Source of the DNA: Nitrosomonas sp.
Lineage (GTDB): Bacteria; Pseudomonadota; Gammaproteobacteria; Burkholderiales; Nitrosomonadaceae
Length of the DNA: 34,364 nucleotides
Reading direction: 5' to 3'
Assembly: GCA_017879645.1 (NCBI GenBank)
Contig: JAAEXZ010000018.1
Span: forward strand, 1 to 34,364
The first letter of the stretch is position 1. Every line of letters starts with the position of its first letter. The notes below the pieces were generated by a model. It saw only the letters and a list, made by a program, of their open reading frames with translations, searched no databases and was not told the origin of the DNA. A program made the position numbers and the translations under genes. Of this stretch, positions 1 to 8,202 are shown piece after piece.

Positions 1-531
1 CGCGCCTTGCGCAATGAGCGGCCAGACTTCCAAACTGCGGGCGATGGCTTCGTCGATCAACGGCGCTTCTTCCTTGCGCGGCGGATGCAACACGTATCCG
101 ACGACGGCGTTGCGATCACCCGGATGGCCGATGCCGATGCGCAATCGCCAGAAATCCTGGGTACCCATTTTCGCCGCGATGTCCTTGAGACCGTTATGCC
201 CGCCCAGGCCGCCACCTTTTTTCAGTTTGGCTACACCGGGTGGTAGATCCAGTTCATCGTGCACGACGATCATGTCCTGCGGCTGGATTTTATAAAACTG
301 ACACAGCGCGGCAACCGATTGGCCGCTGCGATTCATGAATGTTTGAGGTTCCAGCAGCCACACATCGGTGTCTTTCTGGCGGATTTGCGTGCACAGACCA
401 TGAAAACGCGATTCGGGTCTGAGCGAGACTTGTAGTTTGTGCGCCAGTTGGTCGATCCAGTCGAAACCGGCGTTATGCCGGGTACCGTCGTACTCTCTGC
501 CAGGATTACCCAGTCCAACGATCAGTTTCAT
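1..531 (-). CDS. pth: peptidyl-tRNA hydrolase (partial, 3' end outside window)
   Basis: Cleaves the ester bond of peptidyl-tRNAs released prematurely from ribosomes, recycling tRNA in the cytoplasm. The frame is open for 177 codons from the ATG at 531 down to base 1, so only the last 10-20 residues of a family of about 190 aa are missing. Visible motifs: the N-terminal [19 protein letters not shown], holding the family's Asn (residue 9) and catalytic His (residue 19); FMNRSG; and [11 protein letters not shown] with the Asp that assists the His. It lies downstream of rplY on the same strand, the usual rplY-pth pairing. A terminator-like hairpin lies between the two genes, so pth may be partly uncoupled from rplY. 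Confidence 0.95.
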   Translation of the reverse strand, partial: MKLIVGLGNPGREYDGTRHNAGFDWIDQLAHKLQVSLRPESRFHGLCTQIRQKDTDVWLLEPQTFMNRSGQSVAALCQFYKIQPQDMIVVHDELDLPPGVAKLKKGGGLGGHNGLKDIAAKMGTQDFWRLRIGIGHPGDRNAVVGYVLHPPRKEEAPLIDEAIARSLEVWPLIAQGA

Positions 532-556
532 GTCATGTGGAGATGCTTATGAGTAC

Positions 557-600
557 ATGCAAAAGAAAAATCTGCTGAAATGTCTATTCCAGCAGATTTA
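557..600 (-). terminator. Rho-independent terminator-like hairpin after rplY
   Basis: A perfect 10-bp inverted repeat (568-577 with 590-599) encloses a 12-nt loop. Read on the minus strand, the hairpin is followed by a T-rich run (TTTTTCTTTT). It starts about 28 bases after the rplY stop codon and ends about 25 bases before the pth start, so it could terminate or attenuate transcription between the two genes. Confidence 0.6.
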
Positions 601-627
601 TCGGATTTCATTCGCTGAATGAGTCGA

Positions 628-1251
628 TCAGGCTTTTTTCTCTGCTCCGGCTTCTTCACTTGCGGCTTCTTCAGACAGTGCCGATCGGGGGATGGTGATC
701 GTAGCCACAGGCAGGTTTTCACCTTTGGATAAAGCCACGGTTTCCACACCTTCGGGCAGTACCAGATCACTTAGGTGCAGCGTATGGCCTGCTGTCATTT
801 CAGCCAGATCAATCGTAATGTATTCCGGTAATTGCGAGGGCAGGCAACTGATGTCCACTTCGGTCATGATATGTGACACGATACCGCCGGATGTTTTGAC
901 ACCGGGAGAAGCTTCGGCGTTGATGAAGTGCAGCGGTACTTTCATGTGGATTTTCTTGTTCTTGTCGACGCGCTGAAAATCCACGTGCATGACCTGCTGT
1001 TTGAACGGGTGCATTTGCACATCGCGCAGCAAGACCTGATCTGCTTTTCCGGCAACACTCAAAGTCAGAATGGACGCATGAAAGGCTTCCAGTTTGAGTT
1101 TGTGGTACAGATCGTTATGGTCCATTTCAATGGATTGCGGTTCCTGGCTGCCACCGTAAATGATGGCCGGTACTTTACCGGAACGGCGCAGACGGCGGCT
1201 CGCACCCTTTCCCTGCGCTGTGCGCTTGTCGGCGCTGATTTCAATTTTCAT
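628..1251 (-). CDS. rplY: 50S ribosomal protein L25/Ctc (long form)
   Basis: Ribosomal protein that binds 5S rRNA in the large subunit. At 207 aa it is the long TL5/CTC form: an N-terminal L25 beta-barrel of about 95 residues (starts [20 protein letters not shown], then KVPAIIYGG) followed by a C-terminal beta domain ([39 protein letters not shown]). The end is an Ala/Glu-rich tail ([14 protein letters not shown]). The ATG start is preceded by a GAGGAG Shine-Dalgarno. It lies 67 bases downstream of prs on the same strand and before pth, a common betaproteobacterial order. Confidence 0.96.
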   Translation of the reverse strand: MKIEISADKRTAQGKGASRRLRRSGKVPAIIYGGSQEPQSIEMDHNDLYHKLKLEAFHASILTLSVAGKADQVLLRDVQMHPFKQQVMHVDFQRVDKNKKIHMKVPLHFINAEASPGVKTSGGIVSHIMTEVDISCLPSQLPEYITIDLAEMTAGHTLHLSDLVLPEGVETVALSKGENLPVATITIPRSALSEEAASEEAGAEKKA

Positions 1252-1318
1252 ACTGATTACTCCTCGATTATGGCTTGTTCGCGACCAAACAAACCGGTTG
1301 ATAAAACTTATTTACAAT

Positions 1319-2269
1319 TTATTCCATGAATAACGAGCTCAGTGAGCTTTCGTTGCTGATGCGCAGCATGGTTTCAGCCAGCAGGTTGGCAATGCTCAGT
1401 TGACAGATGCGTTCGCAGGCCATGGCATCCTCGCGCAACGGAATGGTATCGGTGACAACCAGTTTGTCCAGTTCCGAGTTACTGATGCGTTCGACTGCGC
1501 TACCGGAGAGGACTGCGTGCGTCGAATAAGCCAGTACCGATTTGGCACCATGCTGTTTCAATGCTTTTGCTGCTTCACACAGGGTATTGGCCGTATCGAC
1601 CAGGTCATCGATGATGACGCAGGTGCGATCCCGAACCTCGCCGATGATGTTCATGACCTTGGCTTCATTGGGTTTGGGGCGGCGTTTGTCGATGATCGCC
1701 AGATCGCACTCCAGGCGCTTGGCGAGATGACGCGCACGCACTACACCGCCTACATCGGGGGAAACGACTACCAGGTTCTGGTAATTATGCTTCCAGATAT
1801 CGCCCAGCAGAATCGGCATACCGTAAATGTTGTCGACCGGAACGTCGAAGAACCCCTGGATCTGGTCCGAATGCAGGTCCATGGTGAGTAACCGGTCAAT
1901 ACCGACGGTGGTGAGCATGTTGGCTACGACTTTAGCGGTGATGGGTACTCGCACGGAGCGGGGTCTTCGATCCTGGCGGGCATAGCCGAAATACGGAATG
2001 GCTGCGGTAATGCGCCCGGCTGAAGCACGTTTGAGCGCATCGACCATGACCAGTATTTCCATCAGACTGTCATTGGTGGGGGCGCAGGTGGATTGCAGGA
2101 CAAATACATCTTTGCCTCGAACGTTTTCGAGTATTTCCACCATGACTTCACCGTCGCTGAAACGACCGACTGTGGCGCGTCCCAAATGGATGTTAAGATG
2201 TTTCACGGCATCCTGTGCCAATTTCGGGTGGGCCGTGCCCGTGAACACCATCAAACTGTCATAGGACAT
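1319..2269 (-). CDS. prs: ribose-phosphate pyrophosphokinase (PRPP synthetase)
   Basis: Makes PRPP from ribose 5-phosphate and ATP, feeding purine, pyrimidine, His, Trp and NAD synthesis. The 316 aa match the family length (about 315). Visible motifs: [20 protein letters not shown] near the N-terminus; the ATP loop with RQDRR near residue 100; [18 protein letters not shown] near residue 130; and the PRPP-binding loop [14 protein letters not shown] near residue 220. The ATG start gives the expected N-terminus. It is downstream of tRNA-Gln and upstream of rplY on the same strand. Nothing unusual seen. Confidence 0.97.
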   Translation of the reverse strand: MSYDSLMVFTGTAHPKLAQDAVKHLNIHLGRATVGRFSDGEVMVEILENVRGKDVFVLQSTCAPTNDSLMEILVMVDALKRASAGRITAAIPYFGYARQDRRPRSVRVPITAKVVANMLTTVGIDRLLTMDLHSDQIQGFFDVPVDNIYGMPILLGDIWKHNYQNLVVVSPDVGGVVRARHLAKRLECDLAIIDKRRPKPNEAKVMNIIGEVRDRTCVIIDDLVDTANTLCEAAKALKQHGAKSVLAYSTHAVLSGSAVERISNSELDKLVVTDTIPLREDAMACERICQLSIANLLAETMLRISNESSLSSLFME

Positions 2270-2397
2270 GTTTTTATTTTAAATCTTGAAATAATTAACA
2301 GGAAAAAGAGCATGGGCATGAAATGCTTGGAGGGTTTACTCGCACTGAATTTGTTAGTCGATTGGTTATTTTGGGTACCGAGTAAAATTTGGCAATC

Positions 2398-2472
2398 TGG
2401 CTGGGGAGGTAGGGATCGAACCTACGAATGCCGGAATCAAAATCCGGTGCCTTACCACTTGGCGACTCCCCA
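2398..2472 (-). tRNA. tRNA-Gln (anticodon UUG), CCA encoded
   Basis: On the minus strand this folds as a cloverleaf. The acceptor is TGGGGAG paired with CTCCCCA, then discriminator G and an encoded CCA (2398-2400). The anticodon stem CCGGA/TCCGG holds a 7-nt loop TTTTGAT, giving anticodon TTG, which reads CAA. The T arm carries GGTTCGATCC. The U1-A72 first pair and G73 are glutamine identity features. It lies between ispE and prs, a position common in betaproteobacteria, and is probably cut from a longer transcript. Confidence 0.97.
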
Positions 2473-2477
2473 GTTTT

Positions 2478-3323
2478 TTAACTACACTCCATCAAATCGT
2501 GCATGGGATGCTGATCCAATCCTTTGGCTACGAAACCTCTCATCGTATCTGGTCGTTGTCGCAATGCAGCATACGCTTCATTTTCAGTTGCAAATTCAGC
2601 AAAAACACAAGCGCCAGAGCCGCTCATCGCCGCTATTGTAGTATTTTCCAGTTGCTTTAGCCACTCCAAATACTGCGCCACTTCGGGATAAGCACGGCAG
2701 ACGACACTTTCCAGGTCATTATGACCTTGATATACGGAAAAGGGCGGTATTTTGATCGGTAATGTGTTTCGTGTCAATTCCTTATTGTTAAAAACTTCTG
2801 CAGTGGATACGTGAGCTGGTGGTACAAGCACCAAATACCAAGCAGGTGGCAAATCGATCGCTGCCAATTGTTCACCAATGCCTTGTGCAAAAGCATTGCG
2901 ACCAAAAATGAATACTGGAACATCGGCGCCAAGCAGTAATCCCAATTCGAGTAGTCGCTCCCTACTCCAATGCAGGGACCAGAGATGATTGAGTGCCAGA
3001 AGCGTGGTTGCCGCATCCGAGCTGCCACCGCCCAAACCACCCCCCATGGGGATTTGCTTCTTCAGATGAATATCGACCCCGGCCTGAATTCCAGCGCGTT
3101 GCTGTAATAGTTTGGCAGCACGCACGCACAAATCCTGCTCTTCGGGAACACCGGCAATGGGCGTGTGCAGTTTGATCACACCATCGTCGCGAACTTGCAA
3201 ACTCAATTCATCGGAAAAATCCAGAAAACGAAACACCGTCTGCAGCAAGTGGTATCCATCGGGTCTGCGCCCGACGACATGCAAAAAAAGATTCAGCTTA
3301 GCGGGGGCCTGGAAGGTATGCAT
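2478..3323 (-). CDS. ispE: 4-diphosphocytidyl-2-C-methyl-D-erythritol kinase
   Basis: GHMP-family kinase that phosphorylates CDP-methylerythritol at the 2-position, the fourth step of the MEP isoprenoid pathway. The 281 aa are of normal length. Visible: N-terminal APAKLNLFLHVVGRRPDGYH with the catalytic Lys (residue 9); the glycine-rich ATP loop PMGGGLGGGSSDAATT at residues 92-107; the catalytic Asp in LGADVPVF (residue 134); and the C-terminal GHMP motif MSGSGACVFAEF. It ends 5 bases before the tRNA-Gln gene and lies downstream of lolB, as in many betaproteobacteria. Confidence 0.96.
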   Translation of the reverse strand: MHTFQAPAKLNLFLHVVGRRPDGYHLLQTVFRFLDFSDELSLQVRDDGVIKLHTPIAGVPEEQDLCVRAAKLLQQRAGIQAGVDIHLKKQIPMGGGLGGGSSDAATTLLALNHLWSLHWSRERLLELGLLLGADVPVFIFGRNAFAQGIGEQLAAIDLPPAWYLVLVPPAHVSTAEVFNNKELTRNTLPIKIPPFSVYQGHNDLESVVCRAYPEVAQYLEWLKQLENTTIAAMSGSGACVFAEFATENEAYAALRQRPDTMRGFVAKGLDQHPMHDLMECS

Positions 3324-3361
3324 GGGTTGCCTGTTGATGTTTTTCGCTGAAGCTGGAATTG

Positions 3362-4021
3362 TTATTCAACTTTCCAGTCATCGACAATGAGCTTGATCCT
3401 GAGATAGTCATTGGATAAAGCCAGTGCCTTGGGGCGCAGGGGGCTGGATGATGTGGATACGGCCGGGGTATAGGTGATTTCCCAACCATCTTGCCGAAGG
3501 GCAACGACATTGTTCTGGTTATCCAGAACTTTCTCGGCTCGTGTCAACGGGGAATGCGCACCTTGTATCCAGTATTGCAAGCCTTCAAGTGGTAAACGCC
3601 AACCCAGGATTTCCTGGGTTAGATCGCCGGTGTTGTCTGCATAAAAGGCTTCGAGGCTGGATGTGATCAGACGGACGCCTTCCGAATCCCGGGTGATTTC
3701 CGCCACGGCTTGCCCCAGTGGCGTGAACAGCAGGATTTCGTCGCTGGATACACTATGCGTCCAGCGAAATGTGCCTGAGGTGCGCTGGTTGCGGTCCTGA
3801 ATAGAGATTCTGCCAAGAATGTTGAAATCAGTTGCCGGAGTGATCTGCGCGGGGGCGAGCGGTTCGAGCACGACCGTTTTGAGTGTCAGGCTGGCTGTAT
3901 CCGTGGAGGGTACAGTGGCACAACCGGAAAGCCATAGCAGCATACCGGCGATCGCCAACCACGACAGTTTACTGGCCGTGAGGACACCAGCATCTGCATT
4001 CGGCAATCGGAAAAGGTTCAA
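3362..4021 (-). CDS. lolB: outer-membrane lipoprotein LolB (start uncertain)
   Basis: Receives lipoproteins from LolA and inserts them into the inner leaflet of the outer membrane. A signal peptide ends in the lipobox LSGC (Cys near residue 34 from the start used). The mature part has family features such as GRISIQDRNQRTSGTFRWTH, LFTPLGQAVAEI, and the C-terminal LSNDYLRIKLIVDDWKVE. There is no in-frame ATG near the signal peptide. The open frame continues upstream into minE, so I chose the TTG at 4021, which gives 219 aa. A second TTG at 4006 is possible, and neither has a good Shine-Dalgarno. Identity is secure but the start is not. Upstream is minE, downstream ispE. Confidence 0.88.
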   Translation of the reverse strand: MNLFRLPNADAGVLTASKLSWLAIAGMLLWLSGCATVPSTDTASLTLKTVVLEPLAPAQITPATDFNILGRISIQDRNQRTSGTFRWTHSVSSDEILLFTPLGQAVAEITRDSEGVRLITSSLEAFYADNTGDLTQEILGWRLPLEGLQYWIQGAHSPLTRAEKVLDNQNNVVALRQDGWEITYTPAVSTSSSPLRPKALALSNDYLRIKLIVDDWKVE

Positions 4022-4064
4022 CTTGTGGACATATCGGGTTGATCGATAAACCGGCAATTCACGG

Positions 4065-4343
4065 TCAGTTATTGAATTCCTTGCCGGAATGCTGGTAATC
4101 GGGCAGTACGATATTGAGTTCGAGGGTTTCCTGATTTTCGTCCTGCTCGAAATTGACCGATATGGCATCCTGATCGACATTGACATACTTGCGGATCACC
4201 TCGAGCAATTCCCTTTGCAGTTGGGGCAAATACGAGGGCTGATTGCGGGACTGGCGTTCATGCGCAACCAGAATCTGTAGTCGTTCCTTGGCTAAAGGGG
4301 CAGTTTTGGGTTTTGATGATCTAAAATAGTCCAATAAACTCAT
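4065..4343 (-). CDS. minE: cell division topological specificity factor MinE
   Basis: Stimulates MinD ATPase and drives pole-to-pole oscillation of MinCD so that the Z ring forms at mid-cell. The 92 aa contain the N-terminal membrane-targeting segment (MSLLDYFRSS), the MinD-contacting helix (TAPLAKERLQILVAHERQ), and the C-terminal dimerisation domain (LLEVIRKYVNVDQDAISVNF). The start codon overlaps the end of minD by 4 bases, so the two are probably translationally coupled. It is third in minC-minD-minE. Confidence 0.96.
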   Translation of the reverse strand: MSLLDYFRSSKPKTAPLAKERLQILVAHERQSRNQPSYLPQLQRELLEVIRKYVNVDQDAISVNFEQDENQETLELNIVLPDYQHSGKEFNN

Positions 4344-5152
4344 TTTCTTCCTCCAAAAAGCCTGCTTAGAAAACCTTTTTTGGGATCAATGAAGCGATGC
4401 GGTCTGGTTTCCCCGAGATAGCGATCGACGACATCCGCATAAGCCTGACCGGCTTCGCTTTTTTCGTCGAGAATGACAGGAATGCCCGCATTGGAAGCAG
4501 ACAATACCGACTTGGATTCCGGAATGATGCCCAGTAGTTCGAGCGACAGGATTTCCTGTACGTCGTCCAGCCCCAGCATTTCACCAGATTTAACCCGGTC
4601 GGCGTCATACCGGGTCAACAACAGGTATTCCTTAATGGGTTCTTCGCTTCTTTCGGCACGTCTGGATTTGCTCGACAGTATGCCCAGCATGCGGTCCGAG
4701 TCACGTACCGAGGAGATTTCCGGGTTGGTGACGACAAAGGCGTCATCGGCATAATACATGGCCAGATTGGCCCCTTTTTCGATCCCTGCCGGTGAGTCGC
4801 ACACGATATATTCAAAATCTTTGGTGAGTTCATCCAGCACCTTGCCGACACCTTCCAGTGACAATGCATCCTTGTCGCGGGTTTGCGAAGCGGGAAGGAT
4901 GTAGAGTTGGTTACAATTCTTGTCGCGGATCAACGCCTGGTTGAGACTCGCTTCGCCGTTGATGACGTTGATAAAATCATAGACGACCCGGCGTTCACAG
5001 CCGAGGATCAGGTCCAGATTTCTTAAACCGACGTCAAAGTCGATTACTGCGGTCTTGTGGCCCTTTTTTGCCAACCCCATGGCAATCGCTGCACTCGTTG
5101 TGGTTTTACCGACCCCACCTTTGCCCGATGTTACGACAATAATTCTTGCCAA
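4340..5152 (-). CDS. minD: septum site-determining ATPase MinD (TTG start)
   Basis: Membrane-cycling ATPase that carries MinC to the poles. The 270 aa are of normal length. Visible: the deviant Walker A GKGGVGKTT at residues 10-18; switch I region VIDFDVGLRNLDL; Walker B/switch II VCDSPAGIEKGA; and the C-terminal amphipathic membrane anchor ending KKGFLSRLFGGRK. The first codon is TTG at 5152, not ATG. It is supported by an AAGGAG Shine-Dalgarno 6 bases upstream and by the conserved N-terminus ARIIVVTSGKGGVGK. It is 24 bases downstream of minC and overlaps minE by 4 bases. Confidence 0.97.
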   Translation of the reverse strand: MARIIVVTSGKGGVGKTTTSAAIAMGLAKKGHKTAVIDFDVGLRNLDLILGCERRVVYDFINVINGEASLNQALIRDKNCNQLYILPASQTRDKDALSLEGVGKVLDELTKDFEYIVCDSPAGIEKGANLAMYYADDAFVVTNPEISSVRDSDRMLGILSSKSRRAERSEEPIKEYLLLTRYDADRVKSGEMLGLDDVQEILSLELLGIIPESKSVLSASNAGIPVILDEKSEAGQAYADVVDRYLGETRPHRFIDPKKGFLSRLFGGRK

Positions 5153-5176
5153 TTTGGTCTCCTTCGCTGTTTGGTG

Positions 5177-5944
5177 TTAAGCAATTTCTTTGATGATCAG
5201 CGCGTGATTCTGTAAATAGATTTGCACTGGATGATTGTATTTTTGTTTATTGAGGTCTTCGCTGGTTTTATAGTCGCCAGCAATGGATATGAGTTCTGCT
5301 TGCAGGTCAAAGCAAAAAATCCTGGCATCCGTGTTGCCATGAACCCCTGCGAGAGCACGACCTCTCAAGGTATTATAGACGTGAATATTACCCTCAGCCA
5401 TGATTTCGGCGCCGGCACTGACTTGCGACATGATGATCAGGTCGCCGATCGCATAAATCCGTTGTCCCGATCGAATGGGATGCGTGATCAGGGTGGCAGG
5501 AGCGGGAGTGGTCGGTGGCACAATGGCAGGTTGTGGTTCCCGCGGTGCAGCTACGGCAGGCTGGGGTGCGGCAGGTTGACTGGTTTCGGGTTTTGCTGTT
5601 TCGCCAATCGTAATGGTGCCGCCCAGTTCGCGAACGGTATCTATCGGAATCCACAGTTCCCGAGCCTGCTTGTTTTGTAGTTCGTTGCCACCTCGAATAC
5701 CGACCGGGAAGAAACCAACGCGCCTGAGTAACTGGACGATCTGGGCAAAATCCAGATCGAGATGCAATTTGTTCAATTCACGAAAATCGATGATCAGGGG
5801 AGAATCCCTGAAAAATTCCGGCGCCAGGCGAATTTTCTCCTGCAATGCTTCCTCGATCGCAACGAGATCGTGACTGCAAAGAATCAGTATGGGTGCAAAA
5901 AAGGTACTGCTTTTAAATTCTAGAACAGGTGAAGTGTTGAGCAT
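5177..5944 (-). CDS. minC: septum site-determining protein MinC
   Basis: Inhibits FtsZ polymerisation away from mid-cell. The 255 aa show an N-terminal FtsZ-inhibiting domain (residues 1-110; contains LAPEFFRDSPLIIDFRELN and VGFFPVGIRGG). A Pro/Ala-rich linker follows at about residues 120-150 (QPAAPQPAVAAPREP). Then comes the C-terminal beta-helix that binds MinD (SGQRIYAIGDLIIMSQVSAG, AEGNIHVYNTLRGRALAGVH). The ATG at 5944 is the natural start. It is first of minCDE; the 141 bases upstream, after the TPR gene, are a likely place for its promoter, but I see no convincing -35/-10 pair. Confidence 0.96.
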   Translation of the reverse strand: MLNTSPVLEFKSSTFFAPILILCSHDLVAIEEALQEKIRLAPEFFRDSPLIIDFRELNKLHLDLDFAQIVQLLRRVGFFPVGIRGGNELQNKQARELWIPIDTVRELGGTITIGETAKPETSQPAAPQPAVAAPREPQPAIVPPTTPAPATLITHPIRSGQRIYAIGDLIIMSQVSAGAEIMAEGNIHVYNTLRGRALAGVHGNTDARIFCFDLQAELISIAGDYKTSEDLNKQKYNHPVQIYLQNHALIIKEIA

Positions 5945-6085
5945 GTTGAGGGTTCTATCGATAACTGCAGCGTTCGGATTTTAAGATATTGATAGCGTTG
6001 GGTAGTATACAAGCTAATTCAGCCGCGGGCTATCATTTGCCGGTATTGCATGTGCGGATATTGCATTGCAATGACAGCATCGGGA

Positions 6086-7825
6086 TCAATCGATGGCTTT
6101 CTTTTTTGTAAGTCGCTGAATGGTTTCAAGCAGGATCTCATTGCCAGGATCTTTCTCCAACCCGCTTCGCCAGACATTTTTGGCTTCATCCTTGGCACCC
6201 TTGCTCCATAACGCTTCTCCCAGATGGGCTGCGATTTCGGGATCGGGGCGAGCCGAAAAGGCCAGATTGAGATAGTTCAGACCTTCGCTCAGATTACCCA
6301 TGCGGAAGTGCACCCAGCCCAGACTGTCCATGATGTAGGGATCTTCGGGTGAGAGCTCAATGGCTTTCTTGATCAGTTTCAGGGCTTCGGACAAATGGGT
6401 GCCGCGTTCGGCAAAACTATATCCCAGTGCATTGTAGGCGTGGGCGTTGTCAGGTTTCAGCTTGATCAGCTTGCGTAAATCCTGTTCCAGGATATTGAAT
6501 TTACCCAGCTTGTCGGCAACCAGGGCGCGATCATAGAGCAGATCTGGAAAATCCGGCAATTTTTTCAAGCCATCATTCAATAGCTTGAATACCTCCTGAT
6601 GTGCTTTGGTTCTTCGCAGGATCTGCGCTTCTGCCAGGATCAGATGTGCGGTCTGCTGATCATTGGCGGCTGGCAACTTGTGCAGGTGCTCGCGGGCCTG
6701 CTGCACTTGTCCATTGAGTGCCAGCAAATCGGCGTAGCGAATCTGCGCAGGAATGTAACGCGCTCCGCTTTTAACCATTTGATAGGCTTCAATGGCTTTG
6801 TCGTTACGCTTGGTTTCCTCGTAAATCTGTCCCAAGTGAAAATATACTGCGCTTTGGTCCTTGTATCCCAGATCGAGCGCTTTCCTGAAACTTGATTCAG
6901 TAACATCGAAATCGCCCATTTCTGCGGCCAGCAAACCGACTGCAAGCATGATTTCAGCGTCATCGGAATTCTTGTCGCGCAATACCTGTAATTCTCTCCG
7001 CGCCAAGTCGTGGTGGTCGCTGCTGATCAGTGCGCGAGCATAGGCTATACGAACCTCGTTAGCGGTGGGATACTGGGTGAGATAGTTTCTGTAGAATGCA
7101 TTGGCTTCGTCGCTGGAAGTGCGTTGCAGCATTCTGCCATTGTGAATCGCGGCAATCTCCCAGTCGGGGCGCAAGGCAAGCGCACGCTGCATTTCACTCT
7201 GTGCCAGATCATGCTGGCTGGCGAACCATGCAGCTTGTGAAATTGCAAAATGAACTTCAGCTACTTCCTTGTAAGGTTGTGCGAGATGCTGGATCAACTG
7301 CAAGGCCGCGACTTTATTAGGGTTGCGTGACAGCATCTGGTTGAGTTGTGTGAATGCCGGGCCGACATTGTCCTTTTCGGTAATCAGCAGTTTTTCCAGG
7401 TGAGGTCTGGCGGCATCGAGTTTGCCCAGGCTGACTAAAATCGCTGCGATGGTCTGCAGCGCATCGGTGGAATCGGGTTCCAGTTCGATCCACAGGGTTG
7501 CAGCCTGCTCGGCGGCAAAGGGATTACCCGCATGCAAGGCGATTTCGCTGGCGCGTTTGGCAAGTCGCGGATCGCGGGTCGTTTTGGTCAGCTTCACATA
7601 GCGACTGACGGCAAGATCCAGATTGCCACGCTGTAAAGCGGTTTCTCCGACCAGGAAGTCAAACAGGATAGGCGCGGTCAATTCCTGCTTGGGCAGATTC
7701 TGCGGACTGATTTCTTCTTGTTCTACCAATTCACCCGGTTCTTCGTTTCCTTCCTTTGGAGTGGGAATGTGCGCGCAGGCAGTGATTCCGACGAGCAACA
7801 ACACGCTGAGAAGTTTAAATTTCAT
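6086..7825 (-). CDS. TPR-repeat lipoprotein
   Basis: A 579-aa protein beginning at the ATG at 7825 (the codon before it is TTG). A short signal peptide ends in a lipobox (GITAC, Cys near residue 17), so it is probably a lipoprotein anchored in the envelope. The rest is almost entirely tetratricopeptide helices, for example DLAVSRYVKLTKTTRDPRLA, FHLGQIYEETKRNDKAIEAY, AYNALGYSFAERGTHLSEAL and YIMDSLGWVHFRMGNLSEGL. TPR proteins of this kind are commonly found beside lolB in betaproteobacteria. The partner and exact role are unknown; assembly or trafficking of envelope proteins is a guess from context. Here minCDE separates it from lolB. Confidence 0.9.
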   Translation of the reverse strand: MKFKLLSVLLLVGITACAHIPTPKEGNEEPGELVEQEEISPQNLPKQELTAPILFDFLVGETALQRGNLDLAVSRYVKLTKTTRDPRLAKRASEIALHAGNPFAAEQAATLWIELEPDSTDALQTIAAILVSLGKLDAARPHLEKLLITEKDNVGPAFTQLNQMLSRNPNKVAALQLIQHLAQPYKEVAEVHFAISQAAWFASQHDLAQSEMQRALALRPDWEIAAIHNGRMLQRTSSDEANAFYRNYLTQYPTANEVRIAYARALISSDHHDLARRELQVLRDKNSDDAEIMLAVGLLAAEMGDFDVTESSFRKALDLGYKDQSAVYFHLGQIYEETKRNDKAIEAYQMVKSGARYIPAQIRYADLLALNGQVQQAREHLHKLPAANDQQTAHLILAEAQILRRTKAHQEVFKLLNDGLKKLPDFPDLLYDRALVADKLGKFNILEQDLRKLIKLKPDNAHAYNALGYSFAERGTHLSEALKLIKKAIELSPEDPYIMDSLGWVHFRMGNLSEGLNYLNLAFSARPDPEIAAHLGEALWSKGAKDEAKNVWRSGLEKDPGNEILLETIQRLTKKKAID

Positions 7826-8202
7826 CAAAAGTCCAATAGGTTCTCTAATCGGTGATCAAGTAATAATGTTACCAAAACAAACAAAAGACTCACAGATTGA
7901 ATAGTTTAATTCATTTATCCAGTGATCCGCTGCATCGATGATACAGCGGATCATAACCTTTATCAGGCTATTCTACTTTTATACCAGTACTCAAGTGAAT
8001 TAATAATTACGATCATGTTGATCGCATTTCTGATCGCTATCCGTTCCGCTAAATTTAAGTATCCAAGCGCGAATGATTAATTTATGATTGGCCGCGTTGG
8101 TCAAAGTCACTGTTGCTATTCAAAAATGCACTCCACTGGTGTTGGCTTTTCAGGTATCGACTGACAATTATCCATTTTGGTTCGCATTAGAAAAATCTTG
8201 AC
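7826..8202. other. divergent intergenic region, 377 bases, no gene seen
   Basis: Lies between the outward-facing TPR gene and lnt, so it should carry promoters for both. I found no coding sequence: the only overlapping frame, on the minus strand from 8415, runs antisense into lnt and resembles nothing. It contains a perfect 10-bp inverted repeat at 7923-7953 (listed separately) and AT-rich stretches. I could not assign a convincing -35/-10 pair. Confidence 0.6.
7923..7953. repeat. perfect inverted repeat, 10-bp arms
   Basis: TGATCCGCTG (7923-7932) and its exact complement CAGCGGATCA (7944-7953) flank an 11-base spacer. No run of T follows on either strand, so it is not a standard terminator. 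It could be an operator for the divergent TPR gene or lnt, or an RNA hairpin in a leader. The function is not known. Confidence 0.7.
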
